This document shows positions 40,660 to 53,323 of a stretch of DNA of 64,000 nucleotides, one piece after another. The notes below the pieces were generated by a model, which was not told the origin of the DNA, ran no database searches, and saw nothing but the letters and a program-made list of their open reading frames with translations. Position numbers and translations under genes: made by a program. The first letter of the stretch is position 1; every line of letters begins with the position of its first letter. The stretch lies in the NCBI GenBank assembly GCA_030159075.1, contig BROG01000043.1, forward strand, positions 1,188,001 through 1,252,000, given 5' to 3'. This DNA is from Atrina japonica. Lineage: Eukaryota > Mollusca > Bivalvia > Pterioida > Pinnidae.

Positions 40660-41400
40660 GGAAAAATAAATATAGACACAAAGGTAGAAACATGTACATG
40701 TATACTATGCCAGTAGCAGTGACAATAACATAGGAAAATAAATATAGACACAAAGGTAGAAACATGTATACTATGCCAGTAGCTGTGACAATAACATAGG
40801 AAAATAAATATAGACACAAAGGTACATGTAGAAACATGTATACTATGCCAGTAGCAGTGACAATAACATAGGAAAATAAATATAGACACAAAGGTAGAAA
40901 CATGTATACTATACCAGTAGCAGTGACAATAACACAGGAAAATAAATATAGACACAAAGGTAGAAACATGTATACTATGCCAGTAGCTGTGACAATAACA
41001 TAGGAAAATAAATATAGACACAAAGGTACATGTAGAAACATGTATACTATGCAGTGCAGTGACAATAACATAGGAAAATAAATATAGACACAAAGGTAGA
41101 AAATATACTATAGTAGCAGTGACAATAATAGGAAAATAAATATAGACACAAAAGTAGAAACATGTATACTATGCCAGTAGCAGTGACAATAACATAGGAA
41201 AATAAATATAGACACAAAGGTAGAAACAAAGGTAGCTGTGACAATAACATAGGAAAATAAATATAGACACAAAGGTAGAAACATGTATACTATGCCAGTA
41301 GCAGTGACAATAACATAGGAAAATAAATATAGACACAAAGGTAGAAACATGTACATGTATACTATGCCAGTAGCAGTGACAACTACATAGGATAATAAAG
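40660..41400. repeat. 66-bp minisatellite
   Basis: About 11 copies of ACATGTATACTATGCCAGTA + GCAGTGACAATAACATAGGA + AAATAAATATAGACACAAAG + GTAGAA, with deletions around 41050-41130 and 41220. Confidence 0.95.
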
Positions 41401-43018
41401 GCACAAAAGTATATATATTATAGACTATAAGAGATATTGTTTATCTTGTATTAAAAATACATACATGTATGTACAAAAGTTAACAGTTTTCCCCAGTGTG
41501 TAGATGAGTAAACATTTGTGTGTGAAGTTAAAATTGATACAACTAGAGCAAAACTAAAATGCAATCAGGAAATCTACAATGTACATGTATCAGAGTCTTA
41601 AAATATCTCAGATTGGAAAACACTCATAGTTACTCACAGCTATTGGCATAAAATGATAAAATAAATAAATTTAAGTCTATCTGATTACATTTATTTTAGC
41701 ATGAGCCTAAAATAGAAGTTATGTAATAGTTTGGCTATATTTTTTAAATCTACTTTTGGAATTTTTTTAGTTTTCCTGGAAACACCAACTGGTGACCAGA
41801 TTCAAGTAAATTCTCAGCCATGTATAAAAGGGTTAGTGCACAATGTCAACTACATACATAGGTACCATGTAGCCTGGTGGAATATCAAAGGAGACTCAGT
41901 GATAAAAACTTGGAGGAGGGAGAGGCTCAATAAATCCTGGATGAATGGAAATGTTAATTTTGTATTCCAAGAAATTTTCTGTTCTATGTATAGTACATGT
42001 AGGTTTGTATTTGAACTGATTGAACTCCACTTTAAAAGTATGTAAATGTAGATATACCTATATACATGTACACAAGCCCCAAGGTGAAAACATTCATTTA
42101 CATATATCAGACAGGATAGAAAAAGTTCCAGTCTTAAGATATGAAGATAAACAATTTATATTATAAAGTAAATATTGCTCCGTATCATTTAAGAGTTGCA
42201 TACTGAGCTCTTGAAGTAGTTTAACATATGAAACTGGATGTTGTATTTTAAATTAAACAAACATTCCACAAACGTCAACAATGTGTATTAGCTGTCAGAG
42301 GAAGATATTGCTTCCCTCTTGTTATGGTGTGTAAACTGTGGCATGCCTCATAATAACTGAAATTGTCAGAAAATGTAAAAAAAAAAAAAACCATGCACGA
42401 AAGCAAAACAATTTTGCAATCTATTAGGTTTTGATCTGAACTACACCAAATGAAAGTTAATCATGAAATTAAGACATGCTAAGAAACAAATAAATGAGCA
42501 ATCTTAATGTACATTACTTAGAGAAATAATCACAAATTTGATAATTTTATCATTAACTAAAAGAGAATACTTCAAGGAATATGCAACATTACCTTAAGTG
42601 TTTAAAGGAGTAATATTTCCAATAGCTTTAATTGTCTTCTTTGCACAACACAAATTTGCCGAGAGCTTCCGATTAACTGACAAGTAACCAACAACTTGCA
42701 GATCACAAAGTAACTCCTACATACATAATACCTTCAACACACCTAGCTTATAATCCCAGCACCAACAGCAGCAAATACAATCTCTTGTTTCAGATCAGGA
42801 ATGTTAAATGATAAAGAAGATATCTAAAGCACTCAAATATAGCTTATACATATAACCTTCAGAAAATATATACTCAAAATTATATAATAAACAGAATTTC
42901 AACCCAAACTTTTTTGTACAAATCACATCTACATGTATACTAAATCAATGTGCTTTTTATAAAGATAATTGCATGTATAAACATTTATATAATAAAAGGG
43001 GAACATTTGGCTGTATGT
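41401..43018. other. No feature seen
   Basis: Unique AT-rich DNA. Confidence 0.5.
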
Positions 43019-43625
43019 GGCTCACCTGATGAAAGCAAATTTATCAGTCAACATTATATCATCTAAGGTCAGATATATATCATACAAGGTAAGCAAATTT
43101 ATCCAATCAAATTTATATCACCTGATGTAAGCACATTTATCAGCATACTTTATATCACCCAAGGTTAGCAAATTTATCAGTCACTCTTATATAACCCAAG
43201 GTAAGCAAATTTATCCATCACATTTATATCACCTGATGTAAGCAAATTGATCAGTCACATTCATATCACCCATGGTAAGCAAATTACCAGTCACTTTTAT
43301 ATCACCCATGGTAAGCAAATTTATCAGTCACATTTATATCACCCATGGTAAGCAAATTTATCAGTCACTTTTATGTCACCAAAGGTAAGCAAATTTATGA
43401 ATCACATTTATATCATGCATGGTAAGCAAATTTATCAGTCATATCTATATCTCCCAAGGTAAGAAAATTTATCAGCCACCTTTATGATCAACTGATGTAT
43501 GCAAATTTATCAGTCACTTTCATATCCCCCAAGGTAAACAAATTCATCAGTCAGCTTTATATCACTCATGGCAAGCAAATTTCTCATATTTATATCACCT
43601 AACTAAAGGTAAGCAAATTTACATT
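43019..43625. repeat. 37-bp minisatellite next to the minus-strand exon
   Basis: About 16 diverged copies of ATATCACCCATGGTAAGCAA + ATTTATCAGTCACATTT. The array ends about 30 bp from the donor of the exon at 43658, so if that exon is real the array lies at the very start of its intron. Confidence 0.92.
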
Positions 43626-43657
43626 TGCATTTATTTTCGTACATCATCATTTCATAC

Positions 43658-43829
43658 CTAAATCAGGCAAAGTTTGTCTTTTTCGTCTTTTCAAAATATT
43701 CGTTTCTGAAATTGTCCACATGCCGGGTATATCGGGTGATCTCGGCTCATTTTTAACTCGTCCCATTGCATTCTCGGCTTTATCATTCTCGACACATATG
43801 ATCATGTACTGCCCAACTCCACAGGACAT
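43658..43829 (-). CDS. Putative first coding exon of an unidentified gene (57 codons)
   Basis: On the minus strand, the ATG at 43829 sits in a GCCGCC-ATG context and opens 57 codons plus one base, ending at a plausible donor TTTAG|GTATGA (GT at 43657-43656). If unspliced, the frame stops four codons later. The peptide starts MSCGVGQYMIICVEND. It contains VKNEPRSP, which fits the phosphorylation-dependent sumoylation consensus psi-K-x-E-x-x-S-P known from HSF1, MEF2 and oestrogen-related receptors. A basic KRRKR stretch near the end could be a nuclear localisation signal. This looks like the disordered N-terminus of a nuclear regulator, but I do not recognise the protein. The surrounding DNA keeps CpGs, unlike the flanks. 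No downstream exon was found to the left. An in-frame upstream ATG at 43904 is a weaker alternative start. Confidence 0.5.
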
Positions 43830-44250
43830 GGCGGCACAATTGTAAAACATGAGGTATGCATACTTTTCACAGTTATATTGTTTTAATTTTGTCAACGTCA
43901 GCATTCAGGGTAACATTAAAAATCTGAAAAATTTCTTTTAGTGACCTGATATATTCATTCATATATTCATCCGATTTTTTTCAGTATTTAAAATAGCATT
44001 TTAAAAATGAATATAAAACACATAAAAATCGTCCAACTTTAACTTAGTCCGAGCAGGTAAAGGACTGAGATCCCGTGACCGAATTACGAAGTACATTTGA
44101 TATGGCGAAAGAGTTTATCTGAAAGGTCATTGCATACGGAAATACATCTGGATGTTTTAAGGTACGGGAAAACTTAAATTCTAATAAAACAAATAGCTTC
44201 GTCTTACGTCTTTGATAATGTATTTGAACACACATTTTATCATATTCTCG
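43830..44250 (-). promoter_or_regulatory. CpG-retaining flank: candidate 5' UTR and promoter of the minus-strand gene
   Basis: CpGs are clearly more frequent here (for example 44045-44110 and 44140-44215) than in neighbouring kilobases, and no repeat is visible. A possible minus-strand acceptor TTTTTCAG lies at 43924, so the ATG exon could be either internal (43658-43923) or the first exon of a transcript starting in this stretch. Confidence 0.35.
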
Positions 44251-45061
44251 ACTATGTGTCAGGGGACAAAAATAATCATTGTGACAGCTTAGATCACTTT
44301 AAAATCTTACTGTTTGCAACAATATCCTCACACTGATGCAATCAAAATTCTAAGTACAAGAACCACTATCTACATGTATAATACACCTGTAGTCTTCAGT
44401 TTATTGAGAATTGTTAACTAATGAACTATAATATTTCAAATGTGTGTGGAAGAATAACTTATTTACAATTAACTGTTATACATAATTATGATTGATTTAA
44501 ACAGTGTGCCACCTGTGGTTATCAACTCAAACCCTTGAAAACAATGGACGCTTCTGTAAATCAATGATTTAGGCAAGTCCAAATGTTTCCTTACTGGTGA
44601 ATGACTTAATGGTTTGTACATGTATTGCACATACATTTGCTCCACAATGCTACCGGTAATTCTAATTTTGGGTCAGGGCTTATTCAGCTTATTTTTATTT
44701 TACTGTTTATATCAAGAGCTATGACAGACTTCTCATTTTACATCATTTACTGATATTTATCACAGTATCAGAATAGTATCAGAACAGTATCAGTGACCTG
44801 ATGTACATTTTGTTGTGTCTGCAATACTAATGGAGACAATTCAAGTTAGATATCTTCAACAAACTTAAAACTGTTGTTATTTTTAACATACAGGTGAGCT
44901 TTACTCAAAGTTCATATTTGGACAATAACAACCTATTTTATGAATATAGACCTTTTTCTATCTCTTGTGAGCATTAGTTTCCACTCAAGAAACAAAACAA
45001 ATATGTCCATTACAGAAAGTAACCATCAGGTATGTCTCAAAACAATTTTTTTATTTATCTT
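44251..45061. other. Unique DNA with one family A element
   Basis: Nothing gene-like; a family A copy occupies 44520-44609 (ATCAACTCAAACCCTTGAAA ... GGTGAATGACTTAA). Confidence 0.7.
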
Positions 45062-45353
45062 TTTATGCCCCTCAGCCCAAAAGGTCCGCCAGGAGCATTC
45101 AGTGTTTGGATCATCCATCTGTTTGCTTGTGTGTCTGTTTGTCTGTCCATAATTCCATCCCACTTACATACATTTGTATAAAGTGCAATATTTCAAGTTT
45201 GGATTTTGATACAGTTACCAAACTTAGACTGTAAGTTCATCTATGGGTTGCTCACACTTCACTGCCATCACATGCCCCTTAGGTGGGATATGAAGGACAC
45301 TGCAAAAATTTGTTGGGATGGAGGCAATTGTGTTTCACAAACACATCTGGTTT
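45062..45353. repeat. Dispersed repeat family G, copy 1
   Basis: TTTATGCCCCTCAGCC at the left, AAGTGCAATATTTCAAGTTT, GTAAGTTCATCTATGGG, then TGTGTTTCACAAACACATCT; same order as at 58.96 kb. Confidence 0.8.
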
Positions 45354-46017
45354 TTTTAAAAAAAAATTTTTTATAAATTCAAAATATATCAAAAGTTAAA
45401 ATTACTGCTTTTACAGTATGAAGTATGTCTTGTAGCACATGCATGTTCATGTGCATATAATGCAGAGACAAATAATTTCTTTATCAAATGTATGAATCTT
45501 AATTTTCTGATTTTCCATGGAAATTGATGCTAAAAATATACATGTACATGTATATGAAAATGATTTCTATCTACATCTGTACATGCATAAATATTGCACA
45601 TATTGCAACCTGATAATGTTTTAGTTTTATTGGGGTTTTAAAAACAGTCACAGACTTTGTTTAATTTTTGTGTATTATAAATGTATCATAAAATACATGT
45701 TTATGTATGTAAAGAAAAAAATTCATTTGCATTGCCAATCAGATACACTTTATACAGAAGTGTAATTTTAAAGAGCTATCTAATTGTATGTTACATATAT
45801 AAACATGTGCAGAAAACTGTGTAGGCTTATTACAGATATTTTTCTATGAGCTTTTTGTGTCTGGTTACAGGACCTTTTTGGATCCGGTTACAGGACCCAT
45901 ACCAAATGCAAAAATACATGTACATGTAGCTTGAATTTTCCCTAAAACAAACAAAAAATCCCAATTTGGAATTTCAAATTAAAGAATGAAGTTTACATAC
46001 AACACTTGAACATTTTT
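45354..46017. other. No feature seen
   Basis: Unique AT-rich DNA. Confidence 0.5.
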
Positions 46018-46342
46018 CGGTTATTTATTGGCAGAGTGTTCAACTTGCAAGTGGAAGGTCCTGGGTTTGATTCCCAGACCAGGTCATAAACTTCAAAAAT
46101 GGTAGTGACTGTTCCTTTGCCAAGTGCTCGGCATATGAAGTGGAAGTTACAAGTCTATCAGATGACACTGAAAATCGAGGTCCTGTGTCGCGAAAGGCGT
46201 GGCATGTAAAAGAACTTTGACTGCATTGTTATTATCGATACATGGCATAGGCCAAAATTTGTAGCACTTAACCTAAATCCGGTGACATCTTAATAGAAGT
46301 GAACAATTCTTGATGGGATTTAAAACAACAATGAAACAAAAC
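46018..46342 (+). mobile_element. tRNA-derived SINE family 1 copy
   Basis: B box GGGTTTGATTCCC, then the body with ATCGAGGTCCTGTGTCGCG, TAAAAGAACTTTGACTGC, GGCATAGGCCAAAATTTG and CCGGTGACATCTTAATAG, and a tail TTAAAACAACAATGAAAC. The head around the A box is decayed and no clear target duplication was found. Confidence 0.75.
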
Positions 46343-46638
46343 ATACATCTACATGTACAGGTGTACCAAGGTAAAACATACACCTATGTGTAAAGGTGTA
46401 ACAAGGTAAAACAAACACCTACATGTGCAGGTGACAGTGTACCAAGTTAAAATATGCACCCACATGTACAGGTGTAACAAGGTAAAACATACACCTAACG
46501 TACAGGTATACCAATGTAAAACTTACACCTACATATACACGTGTACCAAGGTAAAACGTACACCTTCATGTGCAGGTGTACCAAGGTAAAACATAGACCT
46601 ACATATACATGTGTACCAAGGTAAAACATACACTTATA
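46341..46638. repeat. 35-bp minisatellite
   Basis: About eight copies of CATACACCTACATGTACAGG + TGTACCAAGGTAAAA. It starts at the A-rich tail of the SINE, from which it may have grown. Confidence 0.92.
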
Positions 46639-46786
46639 TGTACATAACATTGGATAGCACTGAGTTAGCAGAAGGTCACTTGAGTAAATGAGTTGACCTA
46701 ATTATATGATTAACATGTTGCATGTATTCATTTTAGTATACAATGAAAATGCAAATGAAAAGTTATGGTATATATATTGTATATTG

Positions 46787-46787
<1 letters not shown>

Positions 46788-46871
<84 letters not shown>
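46788..46871. repeat. (TA)n microsatellite
   Basis: About 84 bp of TA, then a few CA/TACA repeats to 46915. Confidence 0.97.
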
Positions 46872-46873
<2 letters not shown>

Positions 46874-46915
46874 ATATACACACACATACATACATTACAT
46901 ACACACACACACATG

Positions 46916-48492
46916 TGTCAAAGTCCATACAAATACATAAATACATGTAGAAGTATATAATTATATATTGCATACACAAACTAGAACAAAAATGCAATTT
47001 AATAAATTTAAAAATAGGCTATTTTCAATATACACAAACTGTACCTATAGGGACTTGACATTCATTACAATTTCAAAGTACAAAAAGATAGGAGGAGTAC
47101 ATCTGTGTATAGATGTGAAGTACATAACATGTACATGTATACTAGAAAGAGATAGATCTGATAAATGAAATTGGATTACATGAATGCCAAAAAGAAAAAA
47201 GATCTGATGATTTAGAAAATACATATCAGGATTTTCTACCATAAAATTTATACATTTACATGTACATATATACATACCACATAGATCACAGAACATCAAA
47301 CATACATAAAACTCTTGTGTACACAGGTACACCAATATACAGCCACTCTGGTCAGTGTTGTGTTATACCAGATAACAACACCCAAATATTGGCCAGCATG
47401 TGTGGTTTCTATATAGACATAGGTATGTGAGAGTTTATAAGCATATGTACATATATTATATAATATCCTTATATTATATATATATATATATATATAAGTA
47501 CATAAACAAACAACTATAAACACACATGTGTATTACATTACAATTTACAAGTACTTCCTGTAAACACACGTGTGATATACTAAAGTATGCTAACATGCAG
47601 TTTATCACGTTTATCAAGGCTAAATCTGGGGGACCCTGGATTTGTGCTTCAAACTTTACATAGAATCATAAATATTTAAACAGAGAATACTATTTAAATC
47701 AGTGCCCACACCAAAGCAAACATTCCATTTAAAGGTTACGTTATTCCAGTATTGAAGCTACATGTATATCAAATAAAGAGAACTGGAAATAGTATATATA
47801 CAGCACAATACAGATGTATGAATGTCCATAATCTTCATATTCATGTATTTGATCAGTGTAAATAATTAGCAGATATGGTTTCCATGTATCTAAATGTTGT
47901 ATACCTGAACATTTAATTACATGTATCAGCTGAGAGTGAATTATACCACAACAGCCTATCATCTGAACACAATTTCACATATATCAATAACAAATCAGGC
48001 CAAAATCTAAAGTATTATCATTATATTTATATTAATTGTATGTTCATTACCAATAACTACAAATTAGTTGCACTAATGATCTTGGACATTGTGGATTTTA
48101 TTTTTGTCTGAAGCCATAGCGAGTCTTGCATGTACATTTGTAGGCCTATCTGTTTTATTGATCTTCCTTTATGGGCTCACACACAAGTTGCATCTCATTG
48201 GTGTTGATGTCTGCTTATAGAGCCATACTGGCTAACAATTCCTTTAATTTGCTAACCTTCATTAAGGTTTAAAATTTTGACTGATGTGAAAATACATTGT
48301 ACAACTTCAAATAACTAAATTCTAAAGTGACAAAATTTCCAAGGATTGTTTTCAATGTTCTTAACAAACACTGGCACTTAAGATACTAATGATTAGGCCA
48401 TTCCAAGGTTTTTCTATGTTAAGTGTCCACTCTAAAATTCAAAAACACACACAATCTGAAACAAAAACACAAGACTCTTCAATTATAATTGT
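46916..48492. other. No gene seen
   Basis: AT-rich DNA with a short TA tract (47477-47497). Confidence 0.5.
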
Positions 48493-49452
48493 GATCATTT
48501 CATAGAAATAGATGCCATCAAGGATCATCTCATAGAAATAGATGCCATCAAGGATCATCTCATAGAAATAGATGCCATCAAGGATCATCTCATAGAAATA
48601 GATGCCATCAAGGATCATTTCATAGAAATAGATGCCATCAAGGATCATCTCATAGAAATAGATGCCATCAAGGATCATCTCATAGAAATAGATGCCATCA
48701 AGGATCATCTCATAGAAATAGATGCCATCAAGGATCATTTCATAGAAATAGATGCCATCAAGGATCATCTCATAGAAATAGATGCCATCAAGGATCATCT
48801 CATAGAAATAGATGCCATCAAGGATCATCTCATAGAAATAGATGCCATCAAGGATCATCTCATAGAAATAGATGCCATCAAGGATCATCTCATAGAAATA
48901 GATGCCATCAAGGATCATTTCATAGAAATAGATGCCATCAAGGATCATCTCATAGAAATAGATGCCATCAAGGATCATCTCATAGAAATAGATGCCATCA
49001 AGGATCATCTCATAGAAATAGATGCCATCAAGGATCATTTCATAGAAATAGATGCCATCAAGGATCATTTCATAGAAATAGATGCCATCAAGGATCATTT
49101 CATAGAAATAGATGCCATCAAGGATCATTTCATAGAAATAGACGTCATCAAGGATCATCTCATAGAAATAGACGCCATCAAGGATCATCTCATAGAAATA
49201 GACGCCATCAAGGATCATTTCATAGAAATAGATGCCATCAAGGATCATTTCATAGAAATAGATGCCATCAAAGATCATCTCATAGAAACAGATGCCATCA
49301 AGGATCATCTCATAGAAATAGATGCCATCAAGGATCATTTCATAGAAATAGATGCCATCAAGGATCATCTCATAGAAATAGATGCCATCAAGGATCATCT
49401 CATAGAAATAGATGCCATCAAGGATCATCTCATAGAAATAGATGCCATCAAG
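48493..49452. repeat. 30-bp minisatellite, 32 units without length change
   Basis: GATCATCTCATAGAAATAGA + TGCCATCAAG repeats exactly 32 times (960 bp) without a single insertion or deletion. Substitutions are few; the commonest is CTC/TTT. The minus strand reads MILDGIYFYE tandemly and the common substitution is GAG/GAA, silent in that frame. There is no similarity to a known protein and no splice or start context, so coding is not claimed. Confidence 0.96.
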
Positions 49453-49463
49453 TTATTGAGTTA

Positions 49464-49735
49464 AAGGGGCATTAGCTGTGTTTAGCAAAAAACATTATTT
49501 GTATTTTTTCTACTTTTACTACTTGTACATGATGTATAATAAGAGTTATACACAGGTATAACAAATCTGATATTCCTATGTATTTTGTGTAAGTAAGGTC
49601 AGGTCCAGTGTGGTATTCATATACAAATAGTAAGGTTGAGTAAATCAATTGCAATTGAAAAAGTGCCATTCCTGGGTTTCTCAAGCAACTTTTACAAAAT
49701 ATTTAGAAATTTAAGAATTTTTATGCCTTTTATCT
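49464..49735 (-). mobile_element. MITE-like family B, copy 2 (reverse orientation, one end missing)
   Basis: AGGGGCATTAGCTGTGTTTA at one end; inside, TCAGGTCCAGTGTGGTATTC and TTTCTCAAGCAACTTTTACA are reverse complements of the other two copies. It abuts the 30-bp array with only 11 bases between. Confidence 0.75.
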
Positions 49736-52054
49736 CTTTTTTGTTATAGTAAAAAGGGAGATCTATATTAGCTTTACTTTATCTGAACCCAATGTCTGCA
49801 TCAAATCAACTTCAAAAGTAAAACACGCCCATTCCATGAGTTGTACGGAACAATATGCATTCCTGGATTACCAAATATGTGGTTTTTTTTTCACATACGA
49901 CAACCAAAGCACAGGTGGACCCTTGCACCTTAATCTTGTTCCAATTTTTATAATCTTTTCCCATAACTCTTTATCTGACATGGGACTCATAATCGACTAA
50001 AATGACAGAAGATGGTTTTAAAAGCTTTGTGTTCATGGAAAGTTTTAGAGGCTAAAAAGTAAGCTGTTACAGATCTAGAATAAATTACTCGTCACTGGGG
50101 ATGAGTAACCAATCCTAACTACTGGTACTCGTCCCCAAGTCATTTTCACTCATCCACGACAAGTGGGAAAAGTAATTTGTTTACACCTTGATTGGCAGTT
50201 AGACCTTAAATACAATGCAGTTATCCAAATCTGCCACTTTTTGATGAAAAACAAATAAAACAAACAGACCAAAATACAACCACAATACAAACATATCATC
50301 AGTTACTATGGTGATTACAAAATGTGATTTACATGTCATACACACTGCAATAATCATAACATAAATATTACAGGTGTGTACATCTACTGATGCCCTCCCC
50401 CTCCCCCAAGTACTATGAATAATGACTACATATACATGCATCTGTCTCATTTGTGTCATTGTGCCAATGAAACATAGAACTAAGAAGTACCCATCGCCTG
50501 GAACCATTCAGGTCATTGACCATACAATGATGTATAACCAGTGGTCAATTAATGATTTACATGTTCCATTAGGTGGCCATTGGCCAGAGTAGTTACCGGT
50601 AATTGCTTTTTTTCAAGTTATAATATGTTTGTTATTACATGTAAGCCTTACACATGTACATGCTATACTCATGGCCGAGTTGTTCCCTGGTGCCAAAAAA
50701 TAAAATGTGATTTTTCGTTTAAATTTTTAAACATAATCTACTTTTGTTATATACATTTGTACATGTAAGGTCAAGATACTGTATATACATGTATACCATG
50801 TATATCATGTAGATGAGTATTTGCAATGTTTTACATGTTTTAAACAGTGAAAGAGTCACAGCAAAGTACATTCCCATTTTGTGATTAAATTGTGAATTAT
50901 TCCCCTTCACTTGAAGGAATATTCCTTTCATCATTTTATTTGATGTTTATAGCACTATATATTTATAGCTTTTTCATAATCTATGTCCACCATCAACATC
51001 CATTTTTTTTTTTTTGTTTCAGTTGTTGTGCTAATGGCAATACAGAAATTCTATGTAAAATTAAGCAGTCCACAGCATCTTTGCCTTAATCAGTAATGAA
51101 TAAATTTGCCCCGAGTCAGATCCTCCAAATTCAATTCTGACTGCATAATTTAATCAACAGAATAAGAAATCACTGGTGCTGACAGCTGAACACTAAACAC
51201 AGACCCTCTGATCAAGGCTAACATGCAAAGAAATAACCATTTGAATCTATAAATATAAAAAATAATATTTCTCTATGAATTCAATGCTGATAGTGATACA
51301 TTGTCCCATACTAAATCTATGACTGATTCCAAAACAAGAAACATAAAAAATATTCAGCCACTTAAATCAATCATAAATCAATAATTTCAACACTGCTCTA
51401 CACAACAAAATATTTTGTGCAAATTACTTAAGTGAAAAAAACTTTACTAAATAGTACAGTATTCCTTACATATTAAAGAGCTTGAAGGAACCTTAGTGGT
51501 CAACACAGGTCATCCTAAATCTCTGTCCTACCTACACAACATCTGATCATGGGGTGACAGATCTAGAATTCACAATTTTGTAACACAATCATGGGCACAA
51601 CAAGCTTTATGCAAATATTCAATTGCATAAACTGGATTTTCAAATTACACAAACAAAAAAAGTAAGATACTCATTCTGAGAAGTTTTGTGAAATACGGGT
51701 AAGTGCAATGTACGATGTACTCTCTCTGAAAATGTAAAAGATTGTAAACCCTTGAGCTTACAGGGAGCAATAGTCTTTGCCTCTGGACCAAATACCAGGG
51801 TTTTGCCCTGGATTCACTCAAAAGGCATTAAGCAACGCAATGACACCTCATTGAAGTTTTGAGTTTACATCTTGTTTTGCTGACTTAGGCCCCTGTCTAT
51901 ATATAAATACATGTACATGCACAAAATAATACAATGAACATTTACTTCTTTCAAGATAAATGGGCACATGTATACGAACACAATGTGACTGATTTAAACC
52001 AAAACAAAAGGATCTGGTTTTTGACACAAAATTATCATAGCTTCTGAGTATTTG
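49736..52054. other. No gene seen
   Basis: Unique AT-rich DNA; no exon or array recognised. Confidence 0.5.
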
Positions 52055-52138
52055 TTTTACTTGTACAAGTTATGTTTTACCTGTACAAGTTATGTTTTAC
52101 CTGTACAAGTTATGTTTTACCTGTTTTACCTGTACAAT
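52055..52138. repeat. 20-bp tandem repeat, ~4 copies
   Basis: CTGTACAAGTTATGTTTTAC repeated, ending in a CTGTTTTAC slip. The unit is reminiscent of the 15.1 kb array (CTGTAC...ACAAGTTAT). Confidence 0.9.
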
Positions 52139-53190
52139 CCTATTTCTGGTTTATAGTGATATGTTTACTGGGAAAAAACAGACAGTATTGTTTTGGTTTT
52201 TGAAAAAACCCAGATGCACACTTTATCTTAGAAGACATATGTACACAATAAATTTGATGAGAACTTCCCTTGCAGATTTTGAGAAGTTTAATATGTTTAA
52301 AAAATGTATGCATGAGGCATATCCACAGGATGATTGATGAGAACGGGTCACAATCGGACATCTATCAGTAAATCAGGTAAGTAAACCAGGTAACCTAAAA
52401 TTAGTCATAACAGTTACAGGTATAAACCAAACCATCATCACTCTACAATTTATACAAAAAAATGTGAAAAAAGATAAAAATATGATACATCAATGTTAAA
52501 TCTATTTGATAGTCAAAATTAGCATTTTTTAATGAGTTTTATGCCAAAAATATTGAAATATGTGTGGTCCACCTTGATCAAATTTTATTGTAATAATTTA
52601 TGTGAAGTATGTCACTTTATTCTCATGATAATTGCTATATTAACCTTCCATTTATATGCATGTACCGGTAGAGACATGTACATCTAGGATCAAATTTAGG
52701 AAAAGAAATGTTGAATACATAGCTAAATTGAAAGTAAACATTAATAATATACACTTACAATGTAATATTAACTATTGTCAAGTCACCTCCAATATCCCTA
52801 GGATTTTCAAAAGAGAACAAACAGTTGAAAAATTTGAAAACTGCTGAAATGGACATTGTTTAAGACTAGATACATGTAAAAAGTGTATGATTTAAACCAC
52901 TTAATTATACAGAATGTACCTTTAAAACATATATAGACAGGTACATGTATATGAACTCAGAAATTTAACACATATCTCATATTACCAAACACTGGCGAAT
53001 AGTTAAAATTACACAGAAATACAATATGTGTACATGTTAAAGATTATCTTAAATTGACTTGACTTAAGAGTTGATTGTCTAATCAAATAAATTATCATTT
53101 CATCTTACATAAACAAGTGATAAAAACCTGCACAAAAATATTATATATGACTGTACAGTAAAACTTGGTGGTCTTAAAAGGATTTATTAT
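52139..53190. other. No feature seen
   Basis: Unique AT-rich DNA. Confidence 0.5.
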
Positions 53191-53323
53191 AGTAATCATC
53201 AGAGCAGAATTAATACAATGTGACAAGAATGAGTGTGTAGGGGAGGGCCTATCTTTACATCCCCGTCCCTCCCCTACACACTCATTCTTGGCACATTGTA
53301 TTAATTCTGCTTTGATGATTACT
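53191..53323. mobile_element. Near-perfect 57-bp hairpin
   Basis: The arms 53191-53247 (AGTAATCATCAGAGCAGAAT...) and 53267-53323 differ at two positions only. The arms are GC-richer than the flanks (GTGTAGGGGAGGG) and the loop is about 19 bases. It has the form of a short foldback or MITE; a structured RNA is possible if transcribed. Confidence 0.9.

Noticed and set aside
41731..42045. 104-codon plus-strand frame as a gene
   Set aside because: No recognisable domain, composition like its AT-rich surroundings, and no convincing splice or promoter signals.
44044..44235. 63-codon minus-strand frame next to the putative gene start
   Set aside because: It ends before the ATG exon and has no splice donor that would join in frame; treated as promoter or 5' UTR sequence.
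48439..49428. 329-codon minus-strand decapeptide repeat as a structural protein gene
   Set aside because: No signal peptide, promoter, splice sites or similarity seen. The frame is open because 30 is divisible by three. Kept as a finding, not a gene.
48493..49452. CRISPR array
   Set aside because: Units are directly abutting with no spacers, in an animal genome.
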